This document shows positions 42,159 to 51,523 of a DNA stretch of 64,000 bases, piece by piece. The notes under the pieces are model-generated. The model worked only from the letters and a program-made list of their open reading frames with translations. It was not told where the DNA came from and made no database searches. Where the stretch lies: assembly GCA_910587035.1 (NCBI GenBank), contig CAJUMQ010000006.1, forward strand, positions 1-64,000. Direction: 5' to 3'. A program made the translations under genes and the position numbers. Origin of the DNA: an uncultured Desulfovibrio sp. (GTDB lineage Bacteria; Desulfobacterota; Desulfovibrionia; Desulfovibrionales; Desulfovibrionaceae). Within the stretch, counting starts at the first letter, position 1. Each line of letters starts with the position of its first letter.

Positions 42159-45134
42159 ATGAGCAAACCAGTAATACATATTGAAAAAGCGCGTCAGCAC
42201 AATCTGAAAAATATCAGTCTGGACATACCACGGGATGAGCTGGTGGTGGTCTGCGGGCCTTCAGGATCCGGCAAATCCACTCTTGCCTTTGATATTGTCT
42301 ATGCCGAAGGACAAAGACGCTATGTAGAATCCCTCTCGGCCTATGCCAGACAGTTTCTGCCACAGATGGACAAGCCAAATGTGGAAAAAATTGAGGGCCT
42401 CTCCCCAGCCATTTCCCTGGAACAGCAGGGCCTGGCGCGAAACCCCCGCTCCACCGTGGGCACAGTCACGGAAATCCATGATTTTCTGCGTGTGTTTTTT
42501 GCCCGTCTCGGCAAAATGCACTGCCCAAAATGCGGCAGGATCATAGAAAATCGCGCCATTGATGAAATCCTCGCGGATATTCTTGCTCTGCCGGCCTCTG
42601 AAAAATTCATGATTATTGCTCCGCTGATTGAGCTGCAAAAAGGTACGCAACAGGATTTGCTGCGCAAGCTTAAAGCGGAGGGTTTTGCCAGGGTGCGCGT
42701 GGATGGCCAATTTTATACCATTGATGATGTCCCTGCTCTGGAAAAAAATAAAAAACACACAGTGGAGCTTGTTGTTGACAGATTGATCAACAAGGATGGA
42801 ATACGTTCGCGGCTCGCAGATTCAGTGGAGCTGGCCCTTGCCCGCGGCCAGGGCAGGCTTGTGCTGCACCGGCCTGATGCTCCAGACAGGGATCGGGATA
42901 CCATTTTCTCCACTGTGGCAGCCTGTCCATCCTGCCGTATTTCCTTGCCCACGCCTTCTCCACAGCTTTTTTCATTCAACGGTCCACAGGGGGCCTGCCC
43001 CCGTTGCGTGGGGCTTGGTAGCATTGAATACTTTGAGCCGCGCCTTATTGCTCCCAACAGGGGGCTTTCCCTGAAGGATGGCGCCCTGCTGCCCTGGGCA
43101 TCCCCCCATGTGTTTGACAGATACAAGCGATATCTGGCCGCGCTGGGAAAGAGGCAGAAATTCAAATTGGACACGCCGCTCGATGAATTTTCTGACACGG
43201 CACTTGCCACACTATTTTATGGGGAAGATGAAAAGGGAGCGCCTCTGGCCGGTAGTCTGGGTTTGCGTCGCAACTGGCTTGGTGGATCCGTGGCTCTTGC
43301 TGCCACCGGGGATCATCAAAGCGCAAAATTCGCCCATGCCATAAAACAGCAGATGGAAGTCTATGCCACCAATGAACGCTGGCCTGGTGTCATCCCCTTG
43401 CTCGAGCGCGGCATGCAGTACGGGGATGCCTGGCGGGAGGAGCTGTCCCGCTTTCAGCAGTCATGCGATTGTCCGGATTGTTCCGGTTCAAGGCTCAGGC
43501 CGGAGGCTCTTGCCGTAAAAATTGATGGCGTTTCCATAGCCGACTTTTGCGGAATGTCTGTCACCCGCGCCCTGGAGTGGATTAAGGAGAGGAAATTCAC
43601 AGGCCGTCATGCCCTTATCGCCGAGCCGCTTTTAAAAGAGCTCACCTTCCGGCTATCATTCATGACCAATGTGGGGCTTGACTACCTGTCTCTTGGGCGC
43701 GCCATGGCCACCTTGTCCGGTGGCGAGGCCCAGAGAATACGCCTGGCCTCTCAGCTTGGCTCTGGCCTGGTGGGAGTAACATATGTGCTTGATGAACCAT
43801 CCATAGGGCTGCATCCCCGCGATAATGAACGTCTGTTGGGCACATTGCGCTCCCTGCAGAAAAGAGGAAACACAGTGCTTGTGGTGGAACATGATGAGGC
43901 AACCATTTGCGAGGCGGACACGGTAATTGAACTTGGCCCCGGCTCTGGCATTCATGGCGGTGATATCATGTTTCAGGGCGATGTCGCCGATCTTCTGGAA
44001 AAATCGGACTCCCTCACTGCACGCTATCTGCGTGGCGACGAAGTCATTCCCCTGCCGGAAGCCAGGCGTCAGGGCAAAGGCGAGCTGGTTTTTCACAATA
44101 TAACGACCAATAATCTGCGCGGCATTGACTGCCATATTCCCCTTGGCGTTTTCACATGTGTAACCGGGGTGTCAGGATCCGGCAAAAGTTCCCTGGTTGT
44201 GGACAGCATCTACAAGCATCTTGCTCTTGCCCAGGGGCTCAAGGTGGATAACCCGGGCATCATTGCCGGCATGTCCTACGAGAATGGCGCCAAACCAGTT
44301 GAGCGCATCATTGCCATTGATCAAACTCCCATAGGGCGCACTCCACGCTCCAATCCTGCCACCTATACCAAAATTTTTGACGAAATAAGAAACATATTCG
44401 CCATGACTCCAGACGCGCGAAAACGTGGCTACAAGCCTGGCCGTTTCAGCTTCAATGTGCGCGGCGGTCGCTGCGAGGCCTGTTCCGGCGACGGGCAAAT
44501 GCGCGTGGAAATGCACTTTCTGCCGGATATTTATGTCACCTGCGATGTATGCGGAGGCGCCCGTTACAATCACGAAACCCTGGAAGTGCGCTACAAGGGC
44601 CTTAATATCGCGGAAGTTCTGAATCTTACAGTGCAGCAGGCGCGCCAGTTTTTTGAGAATTATCCAACTCTGGAAAGGCGTCTGGCAATGCTGGAAGAGG
44701 TAGGGCTTGGCTATATTCAGCTGGGGCAGCCGGCAACCACACTTTCTGGTGGCGAGGCACAGAGAATCAAAATATCCCGCGAGCTTGGCAAGCGTTCCCT
44801 GCCAGGCACCATGTATATTCTGGATGAACCCACCACCGGACTGCACATGCACGAGGTGGGCAAGCTTATAAAGGTTCTGCATGCGTTGGTGGACAAGGGC
44901 GCCAGTGTTGTAGTCATAGAGCACAATACGGACATGATTCTGGCTGCAGATCATGTGCTGGATATGGGGCCTGGAGGTGGTGAAAATGGCGGTCTTATTG
45001 TCTCGAGCGGCACGCCCGAGGCCATTGTTGCCGATCCCAATTCCATAACCGGCAAATTCCTCATGCAAGAGCGCTCCCAGAGAAGGCGAAGAAAAGTGGC
45101 ATTGGAGAGTGGGGCCGACATGGCAAAAGTATAG
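42159..45134 (+). CDS. uvrA: Excinuclease ABC subunit A
   Basis: UvrA is the damage-recognition ATPase of nucleotide excision repair and hands lesions to UvrB. At 991 residues it is slightly longer than the usual 940. It has two ABC ATPase modules: Walker A GPSGSGKST near 33 and GVSGSGKSS near 671, signatures LSGGEAQRIRLA and LSGGEAQRIKIS, and Walker B LDEPSIGLHP and LDEPTTGLHM. Zinc-finger pairs are present in CPKCGRI, CDCPDCSGSRL and the insertion CEACSGDGQ ... CDVCGGARY. No ribosome site precedes the ATG at 42159; TTGCAA/TAATAG lies just upstream as a weak promoter candidate. Confidence 0.97.
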   Translation: MSKPVIHIEKARQHNLKNISLDIPRDELVVVCGPSGSGKSTLAFDIVYAEGQRRYVESLSAYARQFLPQMDKPNVEKIEGLSPAISLEQQGLARNPRSTVGTVTEIHDFLRVFFARLGKMHCPKCGRIIENRAIDEILADILALPASEKFMIIAPLIELQKGTQQDLLRKLKAEGFARVRVDGQFYTIDDVPALEKNKKHTVELVVDRLINKDGIRSRLADSVELALARGQGRLVLHRPDAPDRDRDTIFSTVAACPSCRISLPTPSPQLFSFNGPQGACPRCVGLGSIEYFEPRLIAPNRGLSLKDGALLPWASPHVFDRYKRYLAALGKRQKFKLDTPLDEFSDTALATLFYGEDEKGAPLAGSLGLRRNWLGGSVALAATGDHQSAKFAHAIKQQMEVYATNERWPGVIPLLERGMQYGDAWREELSRFQQSCDCPDCSGSRLRPEALAVKIDGVSIADFCGMSVTRALEWIKERKFTGRHALIAEPLLKELTFRLSFMTNVGLDYLSLGRAMATLSGGEAQRIRLASQLGSGLVGVTYVLDEPSIGLHPRDNERLLGTLRSLQKRGNTVLVVEHDEATICEADTVIELGPGSGIHGGDIMFQGDVADLLEKSDSLTARYLRGDEVIPLPEARRQGKGELVFHNITTNNLRGIDCHIPLGVFTCVTGVSGSGKSSLVVDSIYKHLALAQGLKVDNPGIIAGMSYENGAKPVERIIAIDQTPIGRTPRSNPATYTKIFDEIRNIFAMTPDARKRGYKPGRFSFNVRGGRCEACSGDGQMRVEMHFLPDIYVTCDVCGGARYNHETLEVRYKGLNIAEVLNLTVQQARQFFENYPTLERRLAMLEEVGLGYIQLGQPATTLSGGEAQRIKISRELGKRSLPGTMYILDEPTTGLHMHEVGKLIKVLHALVDKGASVVVIEHNTDMILAADHVLDMGPGGGENGGLIVSSGTPEAIVADPNSITGKFLMQERSQRRRRKVALESGADMAKV

Positions 45135-45226
45135 AAACAGGCAAATTTTTGCAATTATTTGCCATTCTCGAATGGTCTGGATCAGGTAGCCTTTGCGAAC
45201 ATCAATATTCCAACAAGGAGAAAAGG

Positions 45227-45838
45227 ATGAAGATGCAGTTTTCCGGTATTAAAAGACGTGCCAGGCGTCATTTCCTTGCCATTATGGCTTTGGCTACAAC
45301 CGTCCTGGCATTGCCGCTCCTTGCCACACAGACGCTGGCCGCGGATGCCAAAAAGCCCCTTGTAGTATACTACTCTGAATCCGGCAATACACAAAAGGTT
45401 GCCGAGGAGATTCACAAACTTGTGGGTGGGGATATCCTGCGCATCGAGCCTGCCACACCCTACCCCACCAATTATAAGGAATTGACCGAAGTCGCCAAGG
45501 AAGAACAGAATAAAAATGCCAGGCCGGCAATTAAAACAGCCATACCCGACATGAGCCAGTATGGCTTGATTTTTCTGGGCTATCCCAATTGGTGGAGCAG
45601 CATGCCAATGCCTGTATACACTTTTGTGGAAAAGGCGGATCTGAAAAATATCTCCATCGCGCCTTTTGACACCCACGGGGGGGGCGGTTTGGGCCACAGT
45701 ATCGAAGATTTGAAAAAAATCGCGCCGCAATGCAAAATACTTGACCCACTGGCCATCAGCGGCAATTCTGCCGGCTCATCCGCAGCCAATGCAAAAGTTC
45801 GCCAGTGGCTTGAAAAAATGGGCTTTGCCGCCAAATAA
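45227..45838 (+). CDS. Exported flavodoxin-family protein with Tat-type signal
   Basis: A 203-residue flavodoxin-fold protein. Residues 1-39 form a signal with twin arginines in RARRHFLAIM followed by a hydrophobic core and an Ala-x-Ala cleavage site (TLAADA); the RRxFL pattern is that of Tat export, which carries folded, cofactor-loaded proteins. The mature part starts with the FMN phosphate loop VVYYSESGNTQKVAE and has FLGYPNWWSSMPMPVYTF and DTHGGGGLGHS. Cytoplasmic relatives are flavodoxin/NAD(P)H-quinone-type. AAGGAG precedes the ATG at 45227; the longer frame from 45149 has no site. It is followed by a strong terminator. Confidence 0.8.
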   Translation: MKMQFSGIKRRARRHFLAIMALATTVLALPLLATQTLAADAKKPLVVYYSESGNTQKVAEEIHKLVGGDILRIEPATPYPTNYKELTEVAKEEQNKNARPAIKTAIPDMSQYGLIFLGYPNWWSSMPMPVYTFVEKADLKNISIAPFDTHGGGGLGHSIEDLKKIAPQCKILDPLAISGNSAGSSAANAKVRQWLEKMGFAAK

Positions 45839-45861
45839 CACCGCAAAGATGGACACATAAA

Positions 45862-45900
45862 TAAAAAAGCATCCGACAGTTTTTGGCGGATGCTTTTTTA
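45862..45900. terminator. Bidirectional terminator
   Basis: A 14-bp perfect stem (45862-45875 with 45887-45900), 11-base loop, with AAAAAA on the left arm and TTTTTT on the right arm. It lies 24 bases past the flavodoxin stop and 51 bases past the convergent alcohol dehydrogenase stop. Confidence 0.93.
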
Positions 45901-45950
45901 TGGATGCGCCCCCGTCAGGGCGCGCTCAAATTTCGTGCTTGCAAATCACA

Positions 45951-47162
45951 CTATGCAAGTTGCTTAAGGGAGACTGTATATATATTGGCAATTATCTCAG
46001 GTGTTGCCGGCACAGGAGCCAGGGAAAGCAGGAGCCCCAGTGATGGTGTGGTCTGGGCCAGCTCGGTCAGTCTTGCCACATCATTTGCTGAATAGCCTTC
46101 ATCCGAAAGTTTATGGGGCACACCAACAGATGCAAGCCACTTCTCAAGCCCCACGGCGCAGGCATGGGCTTCATTTGCATTGCCTTTAAGGCCTGGCACC
46201 AGAGGTCGGAGAATCTCGGCCAGCACTTCCGCCCTCGAGGGATAGATTGTCTCCACCATGGCCGGCACAATCATGGCCAGACCAAGACCATGGGCCAGCT
46301 CAGGTTTCACCGCGCTGAGGGGGTGCTCCAGGGCATGGGTATAGTGCAGAAGGCCATTGTCAAAGCTCACACCGGCTATGAGGGCTGCATAAGCCAGAAA
46401 ATAACGGGCCCTGATGTCCCCGGGATCTTTCTCGGCAACAGGAAGCCAGCGACCCACAAGCTCAATGCACCTCTTTGCCAGCTCTATGGAAAGAGGATTG
46501 GCGGCAAGGGAAGTGGCGGCCTCGATGCTGTGATTGACAGCGTCAATGGACACAAAGCGCGTCTGGGTTGGCGGCAGGGATGCCATTAGTTTTGGATCAT
46601 CAATGGAATAGCGTGGATACAGGCAATCAAAGGCAATGGCCGGCTTGTAATCCAGCTCTGTAATGGTGGCCACGGCAAAACGGTTGGCCTCGCTGCCCGT
46701 GCCATGGGTAAGATTTACAACTACAATGGGGGCGGCCTTCTCCGGCGCGAATTTGCCCTCGTACAGTTCCTCGGCAGTTACACCGGGATTGGCAAGCAAT
46801 ACCGCCGCGCTCTTGCCTGCATCAATGGGGCTCCCCCCACCTATGCAGATAACAGCAGCCGCGCCATTTTTTTTGCCAAGAGCCGCGGCCTCGTTGATGG
46901 ATGTGGTTGTGGGATTGGGAGTGACCTTGTCATAAAGAGTTATGCCAATGCCATTTTCGGCACAGGCCTTCTGCACATGATCCCAGGCGCCAGTCTTTCT
47001 GTAGGAGCTGCCACCGGTGACACAGAGCACATTTTTTATGTTTTCCTTCTTTAGCTCGCTGGCAATGAAGCCAATCTTTTCAATGGCGCCAGCGCCAAGA
47101 AAAACTGTTGTTTTAACACGAATTTCCCTGACTTCATTGACATCAAAATTGTCTTCCCACAT
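45951..47162 (-). CDS. Iron-containing alcohol dehydrogenase
   Basis: A 403-residue group III (iron-dependent) alcohol dehydrogenase, NAD(P)-dependent; such enzymes occur in many Desulfovibrio, where ethanol is an electron donor or product. NAD-binding GGGSPIDAGKSAAVL, the metal-site DAVNHSIEA (Asp and His, about 203-210), LLHYTHALEHPLSAV and ELAHGLGLAMIVP hold the expected His ligands. It starts with AAGGAGACAAAT just before the ATG. The N-terminus is somewhat longer than in FucO. Aldehyde/alcohol specificity is not determined. Confidence 0.94.
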   Translation of the reverse strand: MWEDNFDVNEVREIRVKTTVFLGAGAIEKIGFIASELKKENIKNVLCVTGGSSYRKTGAWDHVQKACAENGIGITLYDKVTPNPTTTSINEAAALGKKNGAAAVICIGGGSPIDAGKSAAVLLANPGVTAEELYEGKFAPEKAAPIVVVNLTHGTGSEANRFAVATITELDYKPAIAFDCLYPRYSIDDPKLMASLPPTQTRFVSIDAVNHSIEAATSLAANPLSIELAKRCIELVGRWLPVAEKDPGDIRARYFLAYAALIAGVSFDNGLLHYTHALEHPLSAVKPELAHGLGLAMIVPAMVETIYPSRAEVLAEILRPLVPGLKGNANEAHACAVGLEKWLASVGVPHKLSDEGYSANDVARLTELAQTTPSLGLLLSLAPVPATPEIIANIYTVSLKQLA

Positions 47163-47527
47163 ATTTGTCTCCTTGTTTATAAGGCTTCTTGCTGGTTATG
47201 GGCAACGGTATTGCGATCATCATGCAATTACGCAATTCAGTCTGCCGGAACTGCCATTATCATATAATAAACCCTGATTGGCAATAAATTTGCCGCTCTT
47301 GCCCATCTTAATTTTTATCCGCAAACCATGTAGAATATTTCAAAAATTCAATATAGCATATGTCTATTGGAAATAGACATATGCCGTTGGTGATTTTGCA
47401 AACCAGACAGGCAGTAATTGGAGACTATGCCAACTTAAACAAAAATAAAATTGGATTCCGATTTTCAAAGATCTCAAACCAGGAGGAGTTGCCATGGCAG
47501 GCAATGCCCCTTTTAAGGAGAAATGCA
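47163..47527. other. 365-base intergenic region between divergent genes
   Basis: No gene seen on either strand. It holds the divergent starts of the alcohol dehydrogenase and the FmdB-type gene, the lone repeat hairpin at 47352-47384 and an AAGGAG ribosome site at 47515-47520. An open frame from 47360 reads through the hairpin into FmdB, but lacks a ribosome site and coding character. Confidence 0.55.
47352..47384. repeat. Hairpin repeat element, copy D (left hairpin only)
   Basis: A perfect 13-bp stem (47356-47368 with 47372-47384, loop GGA), preceded by ATATA. The hairpin sequence GCATATGTCTATT is that of the left end of copies B and C. The rest of the element is not recognisable downstream. 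Confidence 0.75.
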
Positions 47528-47779
47528 GTGCCCATTTTTGAGTTTACCTGCGGCAAATGCGGCAGCAGCTTTGAAGAAATAGTCCGCTCCACAGACCAGA
47601 CCATCATATGCCCGCATTGCGGCTGCCAGGATTGCTCTCGCCAGCCAAGCGCGCCCAGCCCGCTCAAAAAGGGCGCTTTCCCGTTTAAACCGGGACCTGT
47701 CCATCCATTGGGCGCCTATAATCGCGGGCCGTCACCCTGCTCACAATGCTCTCCCGGCAGTTGCCCTGGCAATGAATGA
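47528..47779 (+). CDS. FmdB-type zinc ribbon protein
   Basis: An 83-residue putative regulatory protein of the FmdB family. It opens VPIFEFTCGKCGSSFEEIV, the usual MPIYEYxCxxC start, and has CPHCGC for the second half of the ribbon; a Pro/Gly/Cys tail (CSQCSPGSCPG) follows. The start is GTG at 47528, chosen because AAGGAG lies seven bases before it and because it places the conserved PIFEF directly after the start; the open frame to 47360 runs through the repeat hairpin. Function is unknown even in the family. Confidence 0.82.
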   Translation: MPIFEFTCGKCGSSFEEIVRSTDQTIICPHCGCQDCSRQPSAPSPLKKGAFPFKPGPVHPLGAYNRGPSPCSQCSPGSCPGNE

Positions 47780-47954
47780 GACTGGCATGGTGGCATTCTT
47801 CCTGACCCTGACCGTATCAGATATCTCATTTATTGCGTATGCTTGATGCAATTGGGTTCATAAAATTATCTCAAGCATATTAGATAGTTGCCTATTTTTT
47901 TGTGTCCTTTGAGCCTGGATATCCAGGGTCACTGCCAGGGGACTCTTAAAAACA

Positions 47955-47983
47955 AAAACGGCAGGCCTTTGTCCTGCCGTTTT
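47955..47983. terminator. Terminator between FmdB-type and DUF4139 genes
   Basis: An 11-bp perfect stem AAAACGGCAGG / CCTGCCGTTTT (47955-47965 with 47973-47983), 7-base loop; A and T tracts allow use from both strands. It lies 31 bases past the DUF4139 stop on the minus strand. The same gap also holds a perfect palindrome CCTGGATATCCAGG at 47914-47927. Confidence 0.85.
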
Positions 47984-48014
47984 CAGTAATCCATTATATG
48001 TCTGATATCACGGT

Positions 48015-49622
48015 CTAGGGCACATCTGGCAGCAGGGGCAGTTTTTCTGGCGAAGAGATGGTTATCTCATGCTCAATAACCGCCTTGCCATGGGCTGCCA
48101 CGTCCACATCCCAGAAGATCATATGCTCCTTGTTATCCACAGTTGATTTTGGCTTGTCGTTATAGGTTACAGTTATATTGTCATTGGCAACCATTGGCGC
48201 TGGTCTTTCTACCTTGACCCTGATCTCCCTGTCATGCCTGTTGGTGATGGTGTAGGTCCAGGCTCCTGTCCATGTCTTGCTGGTATTGATAAAGCCGGTT
48301 TCGCCCTGTTTGCTGCTATCGATGGTCGTATGCACGCTCACCCGCGGATCAGCGCCAAAAAAGAGCTCGGCATTGCCGCTTTTTGGCCTGAATACACCAT
48401 TGCCTATGCTCTGGCCGTCCACGCTAAACCTGGCTGTTCCTGCAGGCCATGCCCTTGTCTGGGGCAGATCGTACTTGCAAAGCAGCCATACACGGTTGTC
48501 GCCATCGCTGGGTCTGGCCAGCCACTGCAGGGGTGTCTTCCATGTGTCTGAAGTGATCTCCAGATGGAAACGGCCTTCAGGCATGCCTTTGGCAGAGAGG
48601 GTCCAGGAGGCATAGAGTGAATCGGTGTCCGCAAGCACCGGGGCTGCGCTTTCAACCTGTGGCGGAGTGGCGCTGAGCATGACGGGGGCGGCATCTGCGG
48701 CTCTTGCATTTTTGGCCGCACTCCCGGCAGCCGCCCTGGGCTGTGGCTTTGGCGTTGGCGCCGGTGTGCCGACTATCCAGCGGGGCAACGGCTCAGGCTC
48801 TCGAGGACCATACCCCAGGGTAGCCAGCGTCACCGCCGTACCCTTCCAGTCCATGCCCGAAAATTGCCACACCTCGGCCAGCATGTGCACATCCACCATA
48901 TCGCCGGATTTCATGTTGGGTCTGGCATTGAACTCATACACAGGCTGCCAGCCGCAACTGGAAAGATCATAGCTGTAATTTATCTGTATGTCCTTTTCGG
49001 GATGGCCCGCAAGGGTGACTGTCACCAGCTTGCCAACATTTGCGGCTCCGGGCATCTGCGCAAGCTCCTGCTCAACCAGACGCAGGCGTTTTTGCGCTTC
49101 TTCCTGCTCCCTGGCCAGAGCTGGCATCTGCTGCCCCATCAGGTTCTGCCTCTGCTCCAGCTCCTGGGCGCCAGCCTGGGCGGTCTGGGCCTGCCAGACT
49201 GCCAGCCTGGCCTTGATGGTGGCCAGGCGCGCCACCAGCAGGGCGCGCTCATTCTCCACATTTTGCCTGGTGCGGGAGTGGGCGCTTGTGGGCTGAATCA
49301 CATAAGGCAGGGAATCCCAGCGGATTATGGTATTGCCTGGAGCATCCATCTGGAGATTTGACGCATCCCCGGGTATGACAAACTCTATTGCCTGGCCTGC
49401 TTCCGATTTTTGGGGGGCGATATGCTGGGTAACTGCCAGCCTGCCCCCGGTGGGAGTCAGAAGTGCTGTATCCGGCGCAGCCATGTTTAACCTGGGCTTT
49501 GCCGCATCATGATCGGCAGCCGGTGTTGCGGCATGAGCGGATTGTGGAATGCCCAGCATGGTCATGGCGCATATGGCACCCAGACGCAGTGCCATGCGCA
49601 AATTAGGTACATATTTTTTCAT
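48015..49622 (-). CDS. DUF4139 domain-containing exported protein
   Basis: A 535-residue exported protein. The signal peptide ends near residue 31 (AHAA); residues about 55-110 resemble a DUF4140-type N-domain; a coiled coil with Gln/Glu/Ala-rich sequence covers about 115-190; the C-terminal part (about 205-535) is the beta-rich DUF4139, with INYSYDLSSCGWQPVYEFNA, MLAEVWQFSGMDWKGTAVTL in parts, and a Pro/Ala linker at about 280-320. No activity is known for the family; relatives are mucoidy-inhibitor A-like. GGAG precedes the ATG. It starts ten bases after ettA, so it is likely transcribed with it. Confidence 0.82.
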   Translation of the reverse strand: MKKYVPNLRMALRLGAICAMTMLGIPQSAHAATPAADHDAAKPRLNMAAPDTALLTPTGGRLAVTQHIAPQKSEAGQAIEFVIPGDASNLQMDAPGNTIIRWDSLPYVIQPTSAHSRTRQNVENERALLVARLATIKARLAVWQAQTAQAGAQELEQRQNLMGQQMPALAREQEEAQKRLRLVEQELAQMPGAANVGKLVTVTLAGHPEKDIQINYSYDLSSCGWQPVYEFNARPNMKSGDMVDVHMLAEVWQFSGMDWKGTAVTLATLGYGPREPEPLPRWIVGTPAPTPKPQPRAAAGSAAKNARAADAAPVMLSATPPQVESAAPVLADTDSLYASWTLSAKGMPEGRFHLEITSDTWKTPLQWLARPSDGDNRVWLLCKYDLPQTRAWPAGTARFSVDGQSIGNGVFRPKSGNAELFFGADPRVSVHTTIDSSKQGETGFINTSKTWTGAWTYTITNRHDREIRVKVERPAPMVANDNITVTYNDKPKSTVDNKEHMIFWDVDVAAHGKAVIEHEITISSPEKLPLLPDVP

Positions 49623-49632
49623 TTATGCTCCA

Positions 49633-51315
49633 TCATCGTGTAAGTTTGCGGAATTTGGGCCGGTGTGGCGTCTCGGCCTCCTTGCCAAGCCTCTTGCGGC
49701 GATCATCCTCGTATTCGCGGAAATTGCCTTCAACAAAAGACACATGGCCATCATCCTCAAAAGCCATGATATGCGTGGCCACCCTGTCCAGAAACCAGCG
49801 GTCATGGCTTATGACCAGGGCGCAGCCGGCAAAATTGTCCAGCGCGTCCTCCAGGGCGCGCATGGTGTTGACATCCAGATCATTGGTGGGCTCGTCCAGC
49901 AGAAGCACATTTGCTCCTGATTTGAGCATCCTTGCCAGATGCAGCCTGTTGCGCTCCCCACCAGAGAGGATGTCGACCTTTTTCTGCTGATCCGCGCCAT
50001 GAAAATTGAATTTTGCGCAATAGGCACGGGAGTTGACCTCGCGATTGCCCAGGCGAATATTCTCCTGGCCATCGCTGATGAGATCATAAACGCTCTTTCC
50101 GGGCTCAAGAGATGCCCTCCCCTGATCCACATAGGCCATTTTCACGGTATCTCCTATGGAGACGCTGCCGGCATCAGGCTTCTCCACCCCGGCCAGCATG
50201 TTGAAAAGCGTGGTCTTGCCTGCGCCATTGGGACCTATTATGCCTACTATGGCGCCAGCTGGAATGATGGCATTGACATTGTCCATCAGCAGCCTGTCGC
50301 CATGTCCCTTGGACATGTTGGCGATCTCAATGACATTTTTGCCAAGTCTTGGTCCCGGGGGAATATAAATCTGCAGATCCTTGGCCCGCTTTTCACTCTC
50401 ATGGGAGAGTAGTGCCTCGTAGGCATTGATTCTCGCCTTGCCCTTGGCATGGCGCCCCTTGGGGGACATGTGAATCCACTCCAGCTCCCGGGCAAGGGTT
50501 TTCTGTCTTTCCGCACCGGCCTTGTCTTCCTGGGCCATCCGCTTCTGTTTCTGCTCAAGCCAGGAAGAGTAGTTGCCCTTCCATGGTATGCCCCGGCCAC
50601 GGTCAAGCTCAAGAATCCAGCCTGCCACATTATCCAGAAAATAGCGGTCATGGGTGACGGCTATGACCGTGCCCGGAAAAGTGGAAAGATAGCGCTCAAG
50701 CCATTCCACGGATTCGGCGTCCAGATGGTTGGTTGGCTCATCCAGAAGCAGGATGTCGGGATTTTGCAAAAGCAGGCGGCACAGGGCCACGCGCCTTCTT
50801 TCACCGCCGGAAATCCTGTCAACTGGCATATCCGGAGCCGGGCAGCGCAATGCGTCCATGGCCATCTCCAGGCGAGATTCCAGATCCCAGAGATTGGCTG
50901 CATCCATCTGCTCCTGCACTTTTGCCTGCCTGGCAAGCAGCTCCTCCATCTCGCCATCTTCCATGGGGGTGGCAAAGCGGGCATTGATTTCCTCAAACTC
51001 CCTGGTGATGGCGATCTTGTCGGCAATGCCTTCCTCCACCACCTCGCGCACCGTGCGCGTCTCACCCTTGAGGGGTTCCTGTTCCAGATAGCCAATGGTG
51101 TAGCCAGGCGCAAGAACAGTTTTGCCGTCATAGGCCTCGTCAACACCTGCGAGAATCTTTAGCAGGCTGGATTTGCCAGCGCCATTGAGACCAAGTACGC
51201 CAATTTTGGCGCCATAGAAATATGAGAGGGAAATATCCTTGAGAACTTCCTTCTGGCCATGTTTTTTGGAAACATGGATCATTGAATATATAATCTTGTC
51301 CGGTTCCGCTGCCAT
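49633..51315 (-). CDS. ettA: Energy-dependent translational throttle protein EttA (ABC-F)
   Basis: EttA is an ABC-F ATPase that binds the ribosomal E site and gates translation by ATP/ADP ratio. The 560-residue length and the MIHVSKKHGQKEVLKDISL start are typical. Two ABC modules: Walker A LGLNGAGKSS and IGPNGAGKTT, signatures ISGGERRRVALCR and LSGGERNRLHLAR, Walker B LLLDEPTNHLDAESVEWLE and LLLDEPTNDLD. The linker contains WIHMSPKGRHAKGKARI, the EttA-type linker. AGAGGAAGG precedes the ATG. Two-gene unit with the DUF4139 gene. Confidence 0.96.
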   Translation of the reverse strand: MAAEPDKIIYSMIHVSKKHGQKEVLKDISLSYFYGAKIGVLGLNGAGKSSLLKILAGVDEAYDGKTVLAPGYTIGYLEQEPLKGETRTVREVVEEGIADKIAITREFEEINARFATPMEDGEMEELLARQAKVQEQMDAANLWDLESRLEMAMDALRCPAPDMPVDRISGGERRRVALCRLLLQNPDILLLDEPTNHLDAESVEWLERYLSTFPGTVIAVTHDRYFLDNVAGWILELDRGRGIPWKGNYSSWLEQKQKRMAQEDKAGAERQKTLARELEWIHMSPKGRHAKGKARINAYEALLSHESEKRAKDLQIYIPPGPRLGKNVIEIANMSKGHGDRLLMDNVNAIIPAGAIVGIIGPNGAGKTTLFNMLAGVEKPDAGSVSIGDTVKMAYVDQGRASLEPGKSVYDLISDGQENIRLGNREVNSRAYCAKFNFHGADQQKKVDILSGGERNRLHLARMLKSGANVLLLDEPTNDLDVNTMRALEDALDNFAGCALVISHDRWFLDRVATHIMAFEDDGHVSFVEGNFREYEDDRRKRLGKEAETPHRPKFRKLTR

Positions 51316-51523
51316 ACCTTCCTCTGCTGGATTTCGTTTATAAAGACCGGCACCCCCCCGGTATTACAGGCCTGTGCGCGGGCATGTGGCCGAAACGGTG
51401 AAAAATACCACCCGTTCCGGCTTTGCAGGACAATAAGCCCATAGCCCCTCTTTTTCAAGATTGCCATTGCGGGGCAACCTTTGTTATATGCGTTGCTGGC
51501 CTGAATGAATCGGGCATAAAACC

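Noticed and set aside
42125..42159. Fourth leaderless candidate at uvrA
   Set aside because: TTGCAA-N16-TAATAG is a poor -10 match and only six bases from the ATG; too weak to list with the other three.
47360..47527. 56-residue N-terminal extension of the FmdB-type protein
   Set aside because: It would begin inside the repeat hairpin; the GTG at 47528 has AAGGAG and gives the conserved family start.
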